A stretch of 64,000 nt of DNA, from positions 135,047-199,046 of the forward strand of contig NW_017803224.1 in NCBI RefSeq assembly GCF_001625305.1, written 5' to 3'. The stretch's first letter is position 1, and every line of letters begins with the position of its first letter. Made by a program: the position numbers and the translations under genes. Below the pieces are notes generated by a model. The model had not been told where the DNA came from. It did no database searches and was given only the letters and a program-made list of their open reading frames with translations. The stretch is from Branchiostoma belcheri (lineage: Eukaryota; Chordata; Leptocardii; Amphioxiformes; Branchiostomatidae). This document shows positions 1 to 10,981 of the stretch, piece after piece.

Positions 1-45
1 GGTCCCCCCCCCATGTCAAAAAAAGCCCGGTCTAGGTAGGGTTAA
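1..45 (-). mobile_element. Terminus of a piggyBac-like element (window-truncated)
   Basis: Read on the minus strand the segment begins TTAACCCTACCTAGACCGGG and runs into a poly-G tract. This matches the left end of the element at 32477 (TTAACCCTATTTAGACCGGG). TTAA followed by CCCT is the usual piggyBac-type junction. Only one end is in the window. Confidence 0.55.
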
Positions 46-204
46 CGTAGGGAGGTATGTGTCGATTCAGCTGCCTAAACGTTGCACGGCCCTGCTACTG
101 TAGCAACAACATACTCTTTCATTGTGAGTCCTGATCACAAGTAGCGTTCGTCTCATGTAACCAAAGCTGGCACATTTAGGGGAAAAAGACATCCATCGCC
201 AAAG

Positions 205-430
205 GTGGGCACCTTTAGATCTTTTCTGCGAAAAATGGTTGTGTTTGTACCAAAGACAGGCACCTCCTTTCTGCGAAAAATAGTAAACGCTGTGTTTGTA
301 CCAAAGACAGGCACCCCCTTTCCGCGAAAAATGGTTGTAAAAGGTAAGCACCTCTTTTCAGCGAAAATGTGGTTGTCTTTGTACCAGAAACAAGCACGCT
401 CTTTTCAGCGAAAAACGGCTGCGTTGGTAC
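205..430. repeat. Degenerate minisatellite, ~50-60 bp unit, about 5 copies
   Basis: The phrase (T/C)GCGAAAAATGGTTGT followed by TTTGTACCAAAGACAGGCAC recurs about five times with drift. Open frames across it on both strands are by-products of the repeat. It abuts the first unit of the tandem duplication that follows. Confidence 0.8.
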
Positions 431-2221
431 AACACGTACAGGTGAAACGGAATATCAGTTACCATGGCGCCGCTCAATAGCGATCCGCACTGTTTTGTTT
501 ATTCAATGAAAGGCAGCCAGGGCGAGGTGACAACAGATATGTTTACGCCAAGAGAAAATAATAGATGCGTGAATCAACCTTCTGCGAAAAACCAATACTA
601 CGCTAATGTCTTACACAAACTCCTGCAACCTTTAGTCTAGACATGTGGGCTTTTTCTACAAGTCTGCTGCCACGACACAGACGTACATGTACATAATAAA
701 AATGAAAATGTACTTGTCAAGCAAAGAACCGAAATGTCTAAGATTTCCAGTTTTCCAACGTCTTACATGCGTGATCAAAAAAAAGTTATGTAGCATGACG
801 TAAGTCCAGATCTAAGCCCACACAAACAAGCAGCACTATTGACCGGTGCACACACCAAGGCTTTTACACAGCATTAAATGAATGTCACACGCTTGAACAC
901 AAGTCATTGAGCTCATCATCGGGGGGGGGGGTCAACCATAGGTGACGCTCAAGGAAGTAACGGCCAATCAAAACACCGAGGAGGTCTTTTTTTGACCGCG
1001 CTGTTAGATCTTGTCCGTCCTTCCATTGCTAAATGTTGCGACTATGTACAAACAGGACCAATGGCTTAAAAATACTGCAAACCCTGCTAGAAGCATAAAA
1101 ACTGGGTTCAAAACACGATTGAATAAGAGGGATTAGGTCCCCTAACTTTTCTTCAATCGAGACTCCCAAGTACCAGAACGCAACACTCGCAACGAGTATA
1201 CTTATACGGGCGGGATATTTTGACGGAGATGCTAGGTTTGTACGTATTATAATTGGACAATGTGGCTACATCGATATCATCATAGATATGTGTACGAGAT
1301 AAAAAGTGTTCTTCAGAAAATCATTAAAACAAAATGACTTTAAACTTTAAAAATCCACTTTTACTGCCCTAAAATTGCCTTCAGGCTAACTTCAACAAGA
1401 ACCGCAGTTACGTATCGTCATATTTCTTCACCCCTCAGACGGTAAAGACATATGTTGAAAAGATGATTCAAAATAACATACGATTCCACCCACCAATCAC
1501 TCGTGCTATGAAATTATTTCTGTTTCTCACTTTCAAGCCGCATTTGTTTACATACAAACGTACACTTCACGAACATACAATCTTCTGTTCATTTTACGAC
1601 TTTTCTTCTCGAAAAAGCTTGCCCTCGTTCTTTCGAAGTGGCCGGAGATATGGCCAGCTTAGTAACGTTCTCACTCACCCTCTCAATGTAGTCTGTGACT
1701 GAACCACCGAACAACACCATAGGAAGAGCGCCAGTGAAGCCCAATAGATTACTCCCGCCATTTGGCGCGTTTTCAGTGCGTATTTCTCCTCTACCTTATT
1801 GTACAACTGCGCACAACGTCCGAACTGTACAAAATCCCGGGCTTGACTGACTTGCGCACCTTCTTTTCCTCTAGGTTTTCGCGGAAGGGATTGTAATATT
1901 TGAATTGGCAAGTACATCAGGGAAATTCCAGGTAATTTCCACACGTCACACAATTGCGTCACTGCGAGAAACAATAGACGGTGTAACTGTGTCTGTTTGA
2001 CTTTGTTCTACGCGTTATTTATATAGGCAGTTCAAGGTGTCACGTCATTTCACTGACACAGCATATCATTGAAGTTTGTTTTGCAAATTCATACCCGAAG
2101 CCAAATTGCACTGTGTACAACGTACATAGCATATAATTTTCATGTTGTTGCTTTTTGTGACACAAAACTCACAAGGAAGTAAGGGTCAATCAAAGCGTTT
2201 GCTCGGCCGAAGTTAGGGAGC
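421..2221. repeat. Tandem segmental duplication, unit A
   Basis: Unit A starts at a shared motif GTACAACACGTACA(TGTA)CAGGTG and is repeated from 2222 (unit B) and 4583 (unit C) at high identity. It contains a minus-strand exon-like block at 1679-1961. It lacks the 66-bp TIR insertion found in B and C, and shares with C a poly-G run near 925. Confidence 0.85.
1679..1961 (-). CDS. Exon-like block, copy A (weak GET1/WRB resemblance)
   Basis: On the minus strand the block starts after an acceptor-like TTTCTCGCAG and ends at AGAGG followed by the donor GTGAGT, giving a 283-bp internal exon open in one frame. The translation includes the segment VSQARDFVQFGRCAQLYNKV followed by a hydrophobic stretch (GVIYWASLALFLW). 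The spacing of S, D/E-F, Y/F-A/G-K/R and N-K-V resembles the coiled coil of the ER tail-anchored-protein receptor GET1/WRB, but the block is shorter than that family and the similarity is judged by eye only. No upstream or downstream exon could be identified, so it may be a pseudogene fragment. Copy B keeps the same frame with a 3-bp length difference, which argues for past or present coding constraint. Confidence 0.35.
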
Positions 2222-3629
2222 GTTGGTTGCGTTGACACAACACGTACATGTACAGGTGAAACGGAATACCAATTAACATGGCGCTAGTCAATAGCCATCC
2301 GCACTGTTTTGTTTATTCAATGAAATGCAGCCAGGGCAAGGCGACAAGAGATATGTTTACGCCAAGAGAAAATAATAGATGCGTGAGTCAACCTTCTGCG
2401 AAAATCATCATTTCCATGAAATCTACGCTAATGTCTTACACAAACTCCTGCGACCTTTAGTCTAGACATGTGGGCTTTTTCTACAAGTCTACTGCCTCGA
2501 CAAAAACGTACATGTACATGATAAAGAATGAAAATGTACCTGTCAAACAAAGAACCGAAATGTCTAAGATTTCCAGGTTTCCAATGTCTTACATGCGTGA
2601 TCAAAAAAAGTAGCATGTAGCATGACGTAAGTCCAGATCTAAGCCCACACAGACAAGCAGCAGTATTGACCGATACACACACCAGGGCTTTTACATCCAC
2701 AGCATTAACAAATGTGTCACACGCATGAACACAAGTCATTGAGCTCATCGGGTTTAGAGTCAACAACAAGTGACGCTCAAGGAAGTAATGGTCAATCAAA
2801 ACACCGAGGAGGTCTTTTTTTAACGCGCTGTTATCCACGAACACCAGAGCGTGTCACTTCTCTTATCACTAAAATTAATGTTTTGGCTATCATTAGTATT
2901 TACAAGCGAGGTCAATAGCTTAGAACTACTGCAAAACCTATTAGAAGCAAAACTGAGTTGAAAACACGATAGACTAAAAGAGATTAGGTCCCCGACCGTT
3001 TCTTCAATCAAGACTACCAAGTACCAGAACGCAACACGCTAAATCTGGGGATGCTAAGTTTGTTCGTATAAGCCTACACGGACAAGCAGCACTATTGATC
3101 GGTACATACCCCAGGCTTTTACACAGCATTAACAAAAGTGTCACACGCTTGAACACATATTGAGCTCATCGGGTTCAGAGTCGACAACAGGTGACACTCA
3201 AGGAAGTAACGGTCAATCAAAACACCGAGGACGTCTTTTTCTGCGGCGCTGTTACTTCCGAACACCAGAACGTGTCCGTTCTTCACTTGCTAAATGTTGC
3301 GACTATGTATAAACAAGACCAATGGCTTTAAAATACTGCGAACCCTGCTAAAAGCATAAAAATGGGTTCAAAACACGATTGAATAAGAGGGATTAGGTCC
3401 CCTAACTTTTCTTCAATCGAGACTCCCAAGTACCAGAACGCAACACGAGTATACTTATACGGGCGGGATATTTTGATGGAGATGCTAGGTTTGTACGTAT
3501 TATAATTGGACAGTGTGGCTACATCGATATCATCATAGATATGTGTACGAGATAAAAAGTGTTCTTCAAAAAATCATTAAAACAAAATGACTTTAAACTT
3601 TAAAAATCCACTTTTACTGCCCTAAAATT

Positions 3630-3695
3630 TAGCCTGGGTACCATCTGGATTTTCGCTACGCAACGCTCGAAAAAATCATGATGATACCCAGGCTA
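3630..3695. mobile_element. 66-bp micro-MITE with perfect 9-bp TSD (unit B)
   Basis: Terminal inverted repeats TAGCCTGGGTACCATC and GATGATACCCAGGCTA bound a 66-bp element. It is flanked on both sides by CCTAAAATT (3621-3629 and 3696-3704), a 9-bp target duplication as expected for Mutator-like elements. Unit A has the uninterrupted site at about 1370. Confidence 0.85.
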
Positions 3696-4043
3696 CCTAA
3701 AATTGCCTTCATGCTAACTTCAACAAAAAAACGCAGTTACGTATCGTCATATTTCTTCACCCCTCAGACGGTAAAGGCATGTGTTGAAAAGATGCTTCAA
3801 AGTATGGCAACAGTACGCACTAACATACTTCAAGTTCCTCCTACCAATGACTCGTGCTTTGAAATTATTTCTGTTTCTTACTTTCAAGCCGCATTTGTTT
3901 ACATACAAACGTACAATTCATGAATATACAATCCTCTGTTCATTTAAATTTCACGGCTTTTCTTGTATAAAAATGCCTGCACACGTTCTTTAAGAAGTGA
4001 TCGAAAATATTATTAAGCTAGCTTAAGTAACGTTCTCACTCAC

Positions 4044-4323
4044 CCTCTCAATGTAGTCTGTGACTGAACACCCAAACAACACCATAGGAAGAGCCCCAGT
4101 GAAGTCCAGTAGATTACTCCCGCCATTTGGCGCGTTTTTAGCGCGTATCTCTCTATCGTATGGTACAACTGCGCACAACGTCCGAACTGTACAAAATCCC
4201 GGGCTTGACTGACTTGCGCACCTTCTTTTCCTCTAGTTTTTCGCAGAAGGGATTGTAATATTTGAATTGGCAAGTACATCAGGTAATTTCCAGGTAATTT
4301 CCACACGTCACACAATTGCGTCA
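4044..4323 (-). CDS. Exon-like block, copy B
   Basis: This is the second copy of the minus-strand block: acceptor TTTCTCACAG, donor GTGAGT, 280 bp, same frame as copy A. It preserves the VSQARDFVQFGRCAQLY segment and the hydrophobic stretch that follows. The net 3-bp difference from copy A keeps the frame. As with copy A, other exons, a promoter and a polyadenylation site were not found, so expression is unproven. GET1/WRB-like identity is tentative. Confidence 0.35.
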
Positions 4324-5550
4324 CTGTGAGAAACAATAGACGGTGTAACTGTGTCTGTTTGACTTTGTTCTACGCGTAACTTATATAGGCAGTTTGAGGT
4401 GTCACGTCATTTCACTGACACAGCATATCATTGAAGTTTGTTTCGCAAATTCATACCCGAAGCCAAATTGCACTGTGTACAACATACATAGCATATACTT
4501 TTCATGTTGTTGCTTTTTGTGACACAAAACTCACAAGGAAGTAAGGGTCAATCAAAGCGTTTGCTCGGCCGAAGTTAGGGAGCGTTGGTTGCGTTGATAC
4601 AACACGTACATGTACAGGTGAAACGGAATACCAATTAACATGGCGCTGGTCAATAGCCATCCGCACTGTTTTGTTTATTCAATGAAATGCAGCCAGGGCA
4701 AGGCGACAAGAGATATGTTTACGCCAAGAGAAAATAATAGATGCGTGAGTCAACCTTCTGCGAAAATCATCATTTCCATGAAATCTACGCTAATGTCTTA
4801 CACAAACTCCTGCAACCTTTAGTCTAGACATGTGGGCTTTTTCTACAAGTCTGCTGCCACGACACAGACGTACATGTACATAATAAAAATGAAAATGTAC
4901 TTGTCAAGCAAAGAACCGAAATGTGTAAAATGTCCAGTTTTCCAACGTCTTACATGCGTGATCAAAAAAAAGTTATGTAGCATGAAGTAAGTCCAGATCT
5001 AAGCCCACACAAACAAGCAGCACTATTGACCGGTACACACACCAAGACTTTTACACAGCATTACATAAATGCACACGCATGAACACAAGTCAGTGAGCTC
5101 ATCATCGGGGGGGGGGGTCAACCATAGGTGACGCTCAAGGAAGTAACGGTCAATCAAACCACCGAGGAGGTCTTTTTTTGACCGCGCTGTTAGATCTTGT
5201 CCGTCCTTCCATTGCTAAATGTTGCGACTATGTACAAACAAGACCAATGGCTTAAAAATACTGCAAACCCTGCTAGAAGCATCAAAACTGGGTTCAAAAC
5301 ACGATTGAATAAGAGGGATTAGGTCCCCTAACTTTTCTTCCATCGAGACTCCCTGAGTACCAGAACGCAACACGCTATACTTATGCGGGTTATTTTAACG
5401 GAGATGCTAGGTTTGTACGTATTATAATTGGACAATGTGGCTACATCGATATCATCATAGATATGTGTACGAGATAAAAAGTGTTCTTAAAAAAATCATT
5501 AAAGATAATGACTTTAAACTTTAAAAATCCACTTTTACTGCCCTAAAATT

Positions 5551-5616
5551 TAGCCTGGGTACCATCCGGATTTTCGCTACGCAAATCTCGAAAAAATCAT
5601 GATGATACCCAGGCTA
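5551..5616. mobile_element. 66-bp micro-MITE with perfect 9-bp TSD (unit C)
   Basis: This has the same element, site and CCTAAAATT duplication (5542-5550, 5617-5625) as in unit B. The insertion therefore predates the split of B and C at this point. Confidence 0.85.
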
Positions 5617-5929
5617 CCTAAAATTGCCTTCAGGCTAACTTCAACAAAAAACCGCAGTTACGTATCGTCATATTTCTTCACCCCTCAGACGGTAAAAAGA
5701 TGATGTTGAAAAGATGATTCAAAATAACATACGATTCCACCCACCAATCACTCGTGCTATGAAATTATTTCTGTTTCTCACTTTCAAGCCGCATTTGTTT
5801 ACATACAAACGTACGATTCACGAACATACAATCTTCTGTTCATTTTACGACTTTTCTTCTCTAAAAAGCTTGCCCTCGTTCTTTCGAAGTGGCCGGAGAT
5901 ATGGCCAGCTTAGTAACGTTCTCACTTAC

Positions 5930-6165
5930 CCTCTCAATGTAGTCTGCGACTGAACCACCGAACAACACCATAGGAAGAGCCCAAGTGAAGTCCAGTAGGT
6001 TACTCCCGCCATTTGGCGCGTTTTTTAGGTAACTCTCCTCTAGTTTATTGAATGACTTCGCACAACGTCCGAACTGTACAAAATCCTGAGCTTGACTAAC
6101 TTGTGCACCTTCTTTTACTCTAGTTTTTCGCGGAAGGCATCGCAATATATGTATTGGCAAGTACA
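5930..6165 (-). pseudogene. Exon-like block, copy C, frameshifted and truncated
   Basis: The donor is still good (AGG followed by GTAAGT), and VSQAQDFVQFGRCAKSFNKL is readable. Between the donor and the motif TACTTGCC this copy is 2 bp shorter than copy A, so the downstream part shifts frame. Its acceptor end is replaced by unrelated repeat sequence from about 6165. It cannot encode the same exon as A and B. Confidence 0.6.
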
Positions 6166-6275
6166 CCAACCGACCCAACCAACTTTGCTACGACCTACTG
6201 TTCACCTTGGTTGGGGACAGTTCGGTAAGTGGTAGGTGGTGAGCGTAGGAAAGTTCTGAATGTGTGACAGGGGCT
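6166..6275 (-). mobile_element. Fragment of the CCTGTCACACAT TIR family
   Basis: On the minus strand it begins CCCCTGTCACACATTCAGAA, like the termini at 38716, 59739 and 61098. The other end is missing or merged into the exon block it interrupts. Confidence 0.6.
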
Positions 6276-6629
6276 TTAATGAGCTTGCCAGATGCTAAGC
6301 GTTAGCAGGAAACATGAAAATGTCAATCACAACTTCTTTGGGGGGGGGCGGCTTCTTGTTGACTCATTCTCAGATTACGCTGTTCTTTTGTTCTTTTCTC
6401 TCCTAGTCAACCTTGCACGATCTTCCATAATTATGAGGACTGTGGGCCCGGAAGAATCCTAACCACGACCATTATATATTGAAGAAAAAGCTCACTTAAT
6501 TACTAGTAGCTACCACCAAATTATCAGGTGGCGGGGTGGGGGGATCAGGAATAGTCAGTAAGTAATAGTATATGCTAGAAATTGATAGAGAATTTTTAAT
6601 TATGTGTTTCCCAAGCTAGATGACTACAA

Positions 6630-6899
6630 CTACTGATTGTGTGAAAGTCGATAGTGGTCAAGTATGTTAAATAAATTGATCAGCAATTTTATATTTTCAT
6701 CATTGCCTCTGTAACACAATCGCTTAGCAAACTTTCTCTTTGACCCCCTCCCCAGAAAAACGGTTTCAAAAAGGCTATCTAGATAAACACTGTCAGCTGC
6801 TTGGATGGTATTATGATCAGAAGTGACCAACAGCATAATGTTGTTGCGTTTTGTTTGCAAAGTTGGGTTTAATGTAGTAATTTTGTATTCTCCCTGCAC
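6630..6899 (-). CDS. Possible exon/ORF, duplicated, unknown product (copy 1)
   Basis: This is an 89-codon open frame on the minus strand whose middle (NNIMLLVTSDHNTIQAADSV, then RGSKRKFAKRLCYRGNDENI) is identical in copy 2. The two copies differ there by a 3-bp indel that preserves frame. The start and end regions differ more and no family is recognised. It may be part of an untranslated region or a last exon of a gene that was partly duplicated. Kept as low confidence because neutral, recently duplicated DNA could also look like this. Confidence 0.2.
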   Translation of the reverse strand: MQGEYKITTLNPTLQTKRNNIMLLVTSDHNTIQAADSVYLDSLFETVFLGRGSKRKFAKRLCYRGNDENIKLLINLFNILDHYRLSHNQ

Positions 6900-7839
6900 A
6901 ATGTTTGCACTTGCGTAGTATACATCAATTTTTTTTTCGTTTTTTTTTTTTGCTTTGACAGCCTTTCTAATTTTTTTTTTTTTTTTTACATTTGTATACT
7001 AGTACTATACTTGTAGGGTTTCCGTATTATAATGTTTGATCCAAATGATGTACAATTTAGTATTGTGGGTAGCTTTGGCCTATGGAGTTACATTTCCCCA
7101 CTTTTCTATACCTTCAAACTGATTTCAATTAGCTATTTTCGTCCCCCAATTATATATTGGAAATGGAATTTGATAAGAGGAATCTTTGGACTATGGACTT
7201 GTTTGCTTCAGTCTGATGTGGGCCTTTAAAATGACCTCATGTTTTATGGGTGTAGCATGGACATACATGTACACTGTGTTTCTTTTATGCTACATAGTAC
7301 GCGCACAGGAAAGGCCATAAAGACCCACAGAACAAGCCCTACTACCATTTTTATGAAACACATATTTATATCTCTTGGGGAACGTTTCTTCCTACTCAAC
7401 ATATTACATATGTACAACTGTTAACTGCTTTTAGTTTAGTTGTTGTGTTTTTTTCCTAAAATCATGTTTCATCATTCAGTGTTGCAAATAGATTTTGTGT
7501 GTATGTATATTATATTTACATAGAACAATCAACGACTGTTGCTTCATGTATGTATATTTCATTTCCTTGCAGCCAGATTTAACACACACAACCACACATC
7601 ACATACACTGACACACAGTTCAAATATCACAGAGGCGATTTAACCATTGATAGTTAATTCCATTTATTATAGAAATCACAAAAAAAGCGCAAAATCTTGA
7701 GCATTCTAACATCGCCAGTCTCAATGAAAGGCAGGAGATATAACAGTGTTGGTATATAATTCATTGTTAGAGTCTTGATTGTTATATACAGTGATTTACA
7801 CTGCTAACATTTTGTTCTGGATACGATCTTAGTTCAATG

Positions 7840-8380
7840 CGCCGTGTGGCACCCAGGCATCACCTCTGTTCAGTCTAGACACATAGAGTCTGTGCAAAGG
7901 CGAGCATGTAGAATTGTATTGGGTAAGAACTACGTCAACTATGATGCAGCCCTAGGCCAGCTGTCCCTTACCTCTCTGTACCAGAGACGAGTCCTACTCT
8001 GTAAGAAGTTTGCAGTGTCTTTATCAAGATCCCCTACTTTCTCCAGTTGGTTACCGCCTACACGTGCAATTGTACATGGCAGAGAACTCAGGTCCAAAAA
8101 TCAAATCAGTCAATTTAGCTGCAGAACATCGAGATTTAAGAACAGTACTTTACCTTTCATTGTAAAGTTACTAAATGATAGTTGACATGTTCATTGTGTA
8201 AGTCATGGTTGTATTGAATCGTTATAGCTGATTTTATATTGTTTAACATTGTTGTATTGAATCGTTATAGCTGATTTTATATTGTTTAAATGTAAACAAT
8301 AACCACAATTCAGCCGAAGGGCTGCTATGGTATTGTATTTGTATTTGTATTTGTGTGAAATAAATAAACCAGTCATATAA
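7840..8380 (+). mobile_element. 5'-truncated CR1/Jockey-type LINE, 3' end
   Basis: Codons at 7844-8185 encode the C-terminal region of a non-LTR reverse transcriptase ORF, with the usual phrase IESVQRRACRIVLGKNY and a following LxLxSLYQRRVLLCKKF pattern. The ORF ends in a stop at 8183-8185. The 3' region has a ~49-bp direct duplication and ends in a short tandem TATTTG tail (about 8330-8355) and AAATAAATAAA. The corresponding place in copy 2 of the segmental duplication (about 15680-15692) lacks the element, which marks its limits. Confidence 0.8.
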
Positions 8381-8875
8381 TACACTGTGCTTTAGATGTA
8401 TCTTCTCTTGTACATGATCTTTAACAGTCACAGTCCAACTGCATTTTTTTCAATCAGTCCAACACTTATTCAAGCCTGTAACATACCATATGATTATGAA
8501 TGATACATTGATTTGCTTTTTCAAGCACAGCTAAAGTTCTCAACATGTCACAGTTGGTTGTCCATCAAAGTTTCATATAACAAACAAAATCTGCTGACAT
8601 CATTGATGTACAATTGGATGCCCTTTACATATGAAAGGTCTGTAGGTTTTTCTGTGTGGAATATTGTTACACAAATAGAGATGCCGTTTCATGAGGCCTT
8701 AGCCTGTATTCCATATAGGTGTTAACTCTGAGATAGTGGCCAGAGTATATACCCGAGGCGTTAACGCTGTACAAAGCGTTCTTTACTTTTGTGTGAAGTG
8801 TGAAGATTTTTAACTGTACTGACATGGGATCTAACTTTCACGTACTATTACCCATGGATATATACTTCACAAATT

Positions 8876-9410
8876 AATATTGTGTGTGCAAAAAGCCACA
8901 ATTAAATTTGCCTGAAATTGTGTCTTTCACATGCAAAGCAACAAAGACCTTTATCCTGCTTGGGAAAAAAACACATGTTACCGAAGGTTACCTTAAAACC
9001 CATTCCTGCACTTTTTGAAGTTCTTTCATAGCGATCTTAGTACTTACACAAATGCGCCAAAAATGAAATCCTATCATATCATACACACAGCAACAAGGTT
9101 GTATTTCGTATAACAAAAAGCTCATCACAGAACATTTAAGCTATTGACCTAACAATGCTGCGGATCGAAGCTAAATTACAGATATACAAAGGTCTTCTCA
9201 CAGAGCAATATCATACGGAATGTTGCATCAAATATATAGAGTAAAGCAATTGTCATGACAGTATTTGCTACAATGTAAGCATTAACACAACTTTCAACAG
9301 AACTAGATTGAAATATCTAGTTCTGAATCATTTAGGAAGTTAGAAAAATAACAAGAGCTTTAAAATCCCATTTATATTCAATAAGAGTTTAACAACAATA
9401 TGAATTAATA
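8876..9410. other. No gene seen
   Basis: AT-rich sequence between the duplicated block and a LINE 3' end. I see no long frame, TIR pair or tandem array here. Confidence 0.5.
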
Positions 9411-9413
9411 GTA

Positions 9414-9600
9414 TTTTTTAAAATATCTTTATTCACAAAATCACATAAACAATACATTACATCGCACTTGATACACTGCAAACTTAAAATGCGAATTTAC
9501 AACAATACCTAATTATACGATTTACGACACCATATATGTACAGCAATTAATAGTATTACAAAGTTAAACATTCAAAATAAACATTCGAATTAAAACAAAG
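9414..9600 (-). mobile_element. Probable LINE 3' end
   Basis: On the minus strand the segment ends in AATAAAGATATTTTAAAAAA, a polyadenylation signal followed by an A-rich end, the same style as the Tx1-like element ending at 19674. No coding part is readable. Confidence 0.35.
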
Positions 9601-9639
9601 TGTCATCTGTTCTTACCAAGCTGGGACAGGAAAATATTC

Positions 9640-10010
9640 GACCGCCGCCACGTCCAATCCCTTATTTTATTCTACAGATTTACCTATTATCACACTGAAC
9701 AATATCTAAGAGATTTAATGCCACCCCGGTATCTACCTCCTCTATAAAATTCGTGATAAACATAACCTTAAGTTGCTAAATTGTACCACAAATATAGCAC
9801 CCCATCCTTTTCAGCAGTTTAGAAAAATTCGTAGGATTTGTCACAACGATCTTTTTTATAATATTCTAGACAGTAATAGTTCTTTTGCTGCAAAGGAATC
9901 CTCATTTTTATCAGACTCAAACAACAGCAAAATTTTACAGTATGTTCAAATAATCTTAAAGAAACCAAATGATTTGAGTGACCAATCTTCTATCCATTCC
10001 TCTGACTTGG
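9640..10010 (+). mobile_element. Decayed LINE ORF2 C-terminal fragment
   Basis: Readable pieces (YLRDLMPPRYLPPL, then about KIRDKHNLKLLNCTTNIAP and a frame from 9773) resemble the segment after the reverse transcriptase of CR1-type elements. Stops and frame changes show that it is dead. Beyond 10020 the sequence becomes TA-rich. Confidence 0.4.
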
Positions 10011-10897
10011 AATACCTGTTAACAATTTACATAGTATATGTACATCATTATGTATATAATATACATTATTATGTATATAAATTTCCTTATTCTTACATTT
10101 CATATTTTACATGCAACTAGTTAATCTTACATTATTTAATTATTAATTTTTTTTGTACTTTGCTTTTCCGCGATTTGCACTTAACTTTCGCACAGATATA
10201 TTATAAAACGAACGATAATCATTATATTACAGTGCTAATTTACATCTAAAAACTAAATGGAAACAGCCTTACCAAACAGTGATGTCTCTGTTACAGTTAG
10301 TTGCATATGATGTACAGAGTGTCGATTTCTACTTTATTGGTGTTGCTCAGTGCAAAGCCAAATGGCCACTTCTAGGCACTGTGTTAGGTGGTACGGTTCT
10401 TCTCACTGATAGGACAGAGTGACTTCAGCTTAGCAGTGTTCTCACCTTCAAATTAGGCCTGCTCACAATGTCAACTGTGAGCCGTTTATCTGTTATCTGT
10501 TTATATCAGAGATACAAACTTGGCCGCTTTTCTGTCCTCGGCAAGTTGTGCATTCTGTTCAAATGGGATGGTAAGTCCATTTTTTGTGCAGACGTAACTT
10601 TGGACATAACCCTAACATGACATTGGTGTCACTGAAAGAGTTTATTCGTAAATAGGGGGCAATTTTTATTCAATTTTGGATCGTCCATTTGTAATAGAGA
10701 GAATAATCTTTTCTAATTGGGGTCGGATTGGGAAGGCTCTATTTTAGACTGAGATAACTTAGCAATAATGTATTTCAGTTTGGGGTATAACTTTTTTTTA
10801 ATGTTCTTTTTCACAGGTGTGGGTTTGGAACAGTCCAAACTTGTATAGGGAGGAAGATGGAGGGAAATATGCTGTATATGCTGCATTGTTTGCGTTT

Positions 10898-10903
10898 TTA
10901 TTT
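10898..10903 (-). terminator. Polyadenylation signal for the 10982-11917 gene
   Basis: AATAAA on the minus strand lies 79 nt past the stop codon of the 311-residue gene, in an A-rich setting. Confidence 0.6.
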
Positions 10904-10981
10904 GAATTTGAATTTAGATTAGATTAGGCAAATTCTACTTGTTGAATTATCCGATTCTGTAGTTATCCCAGTGCCAAGAAT

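Larger units (their letters stand above)
2222..4582. repeat. Tandem segmental duplication, unit B
   Basis: This is the second unit, ~2.36 kb. It is longer than A because it holds an internal duplication (2640-2870 is repeated at about 3070-3300) and a 66-bp TIR insertion. It contains exon-like copy B. A short plus-strand open frame at 2278-2460 is nearly identical at 4640-4822, but its conservation is no greater than that of the surrounding unit, so I do not call it a gene. Confidence 0.85.
4583..6165. repeat. Tandem segmental duplication, unit C (truncated)
   Basis: This is the third unit. It resembles A in its first half (poly-G run at about 5106) and in the segment around 5714, yet carries the 66-bp insertion otherwise seen only in B. 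It is cut at about 6165 by a repeat of the CCTGTCACACAT family. Confidence 0.8.
6555..8875. repeat. Segmental duplication, copy 1
   Basis: It matches 14365-16188 in the same orientation at about 90% identity by eye, apart from a LINE fragment present only here (7840-8380). Both copies carry a minus-strand open frame (6630-6899; 14478-14723) that stays aligned in frame through a 3-bp indel. A second block that is open in copy 2 (15462-15656) has stops and frameshifts here (about 7640-7830). Confidence 0.85.

Noticed and set aside
1463-1702. 79-codon plus-strand frame repeated at 5714-5953
   Set aside because: It is in a duplicated unit and antisense to the intron side of the exon-like block; no coding features beyond the duplication itself.
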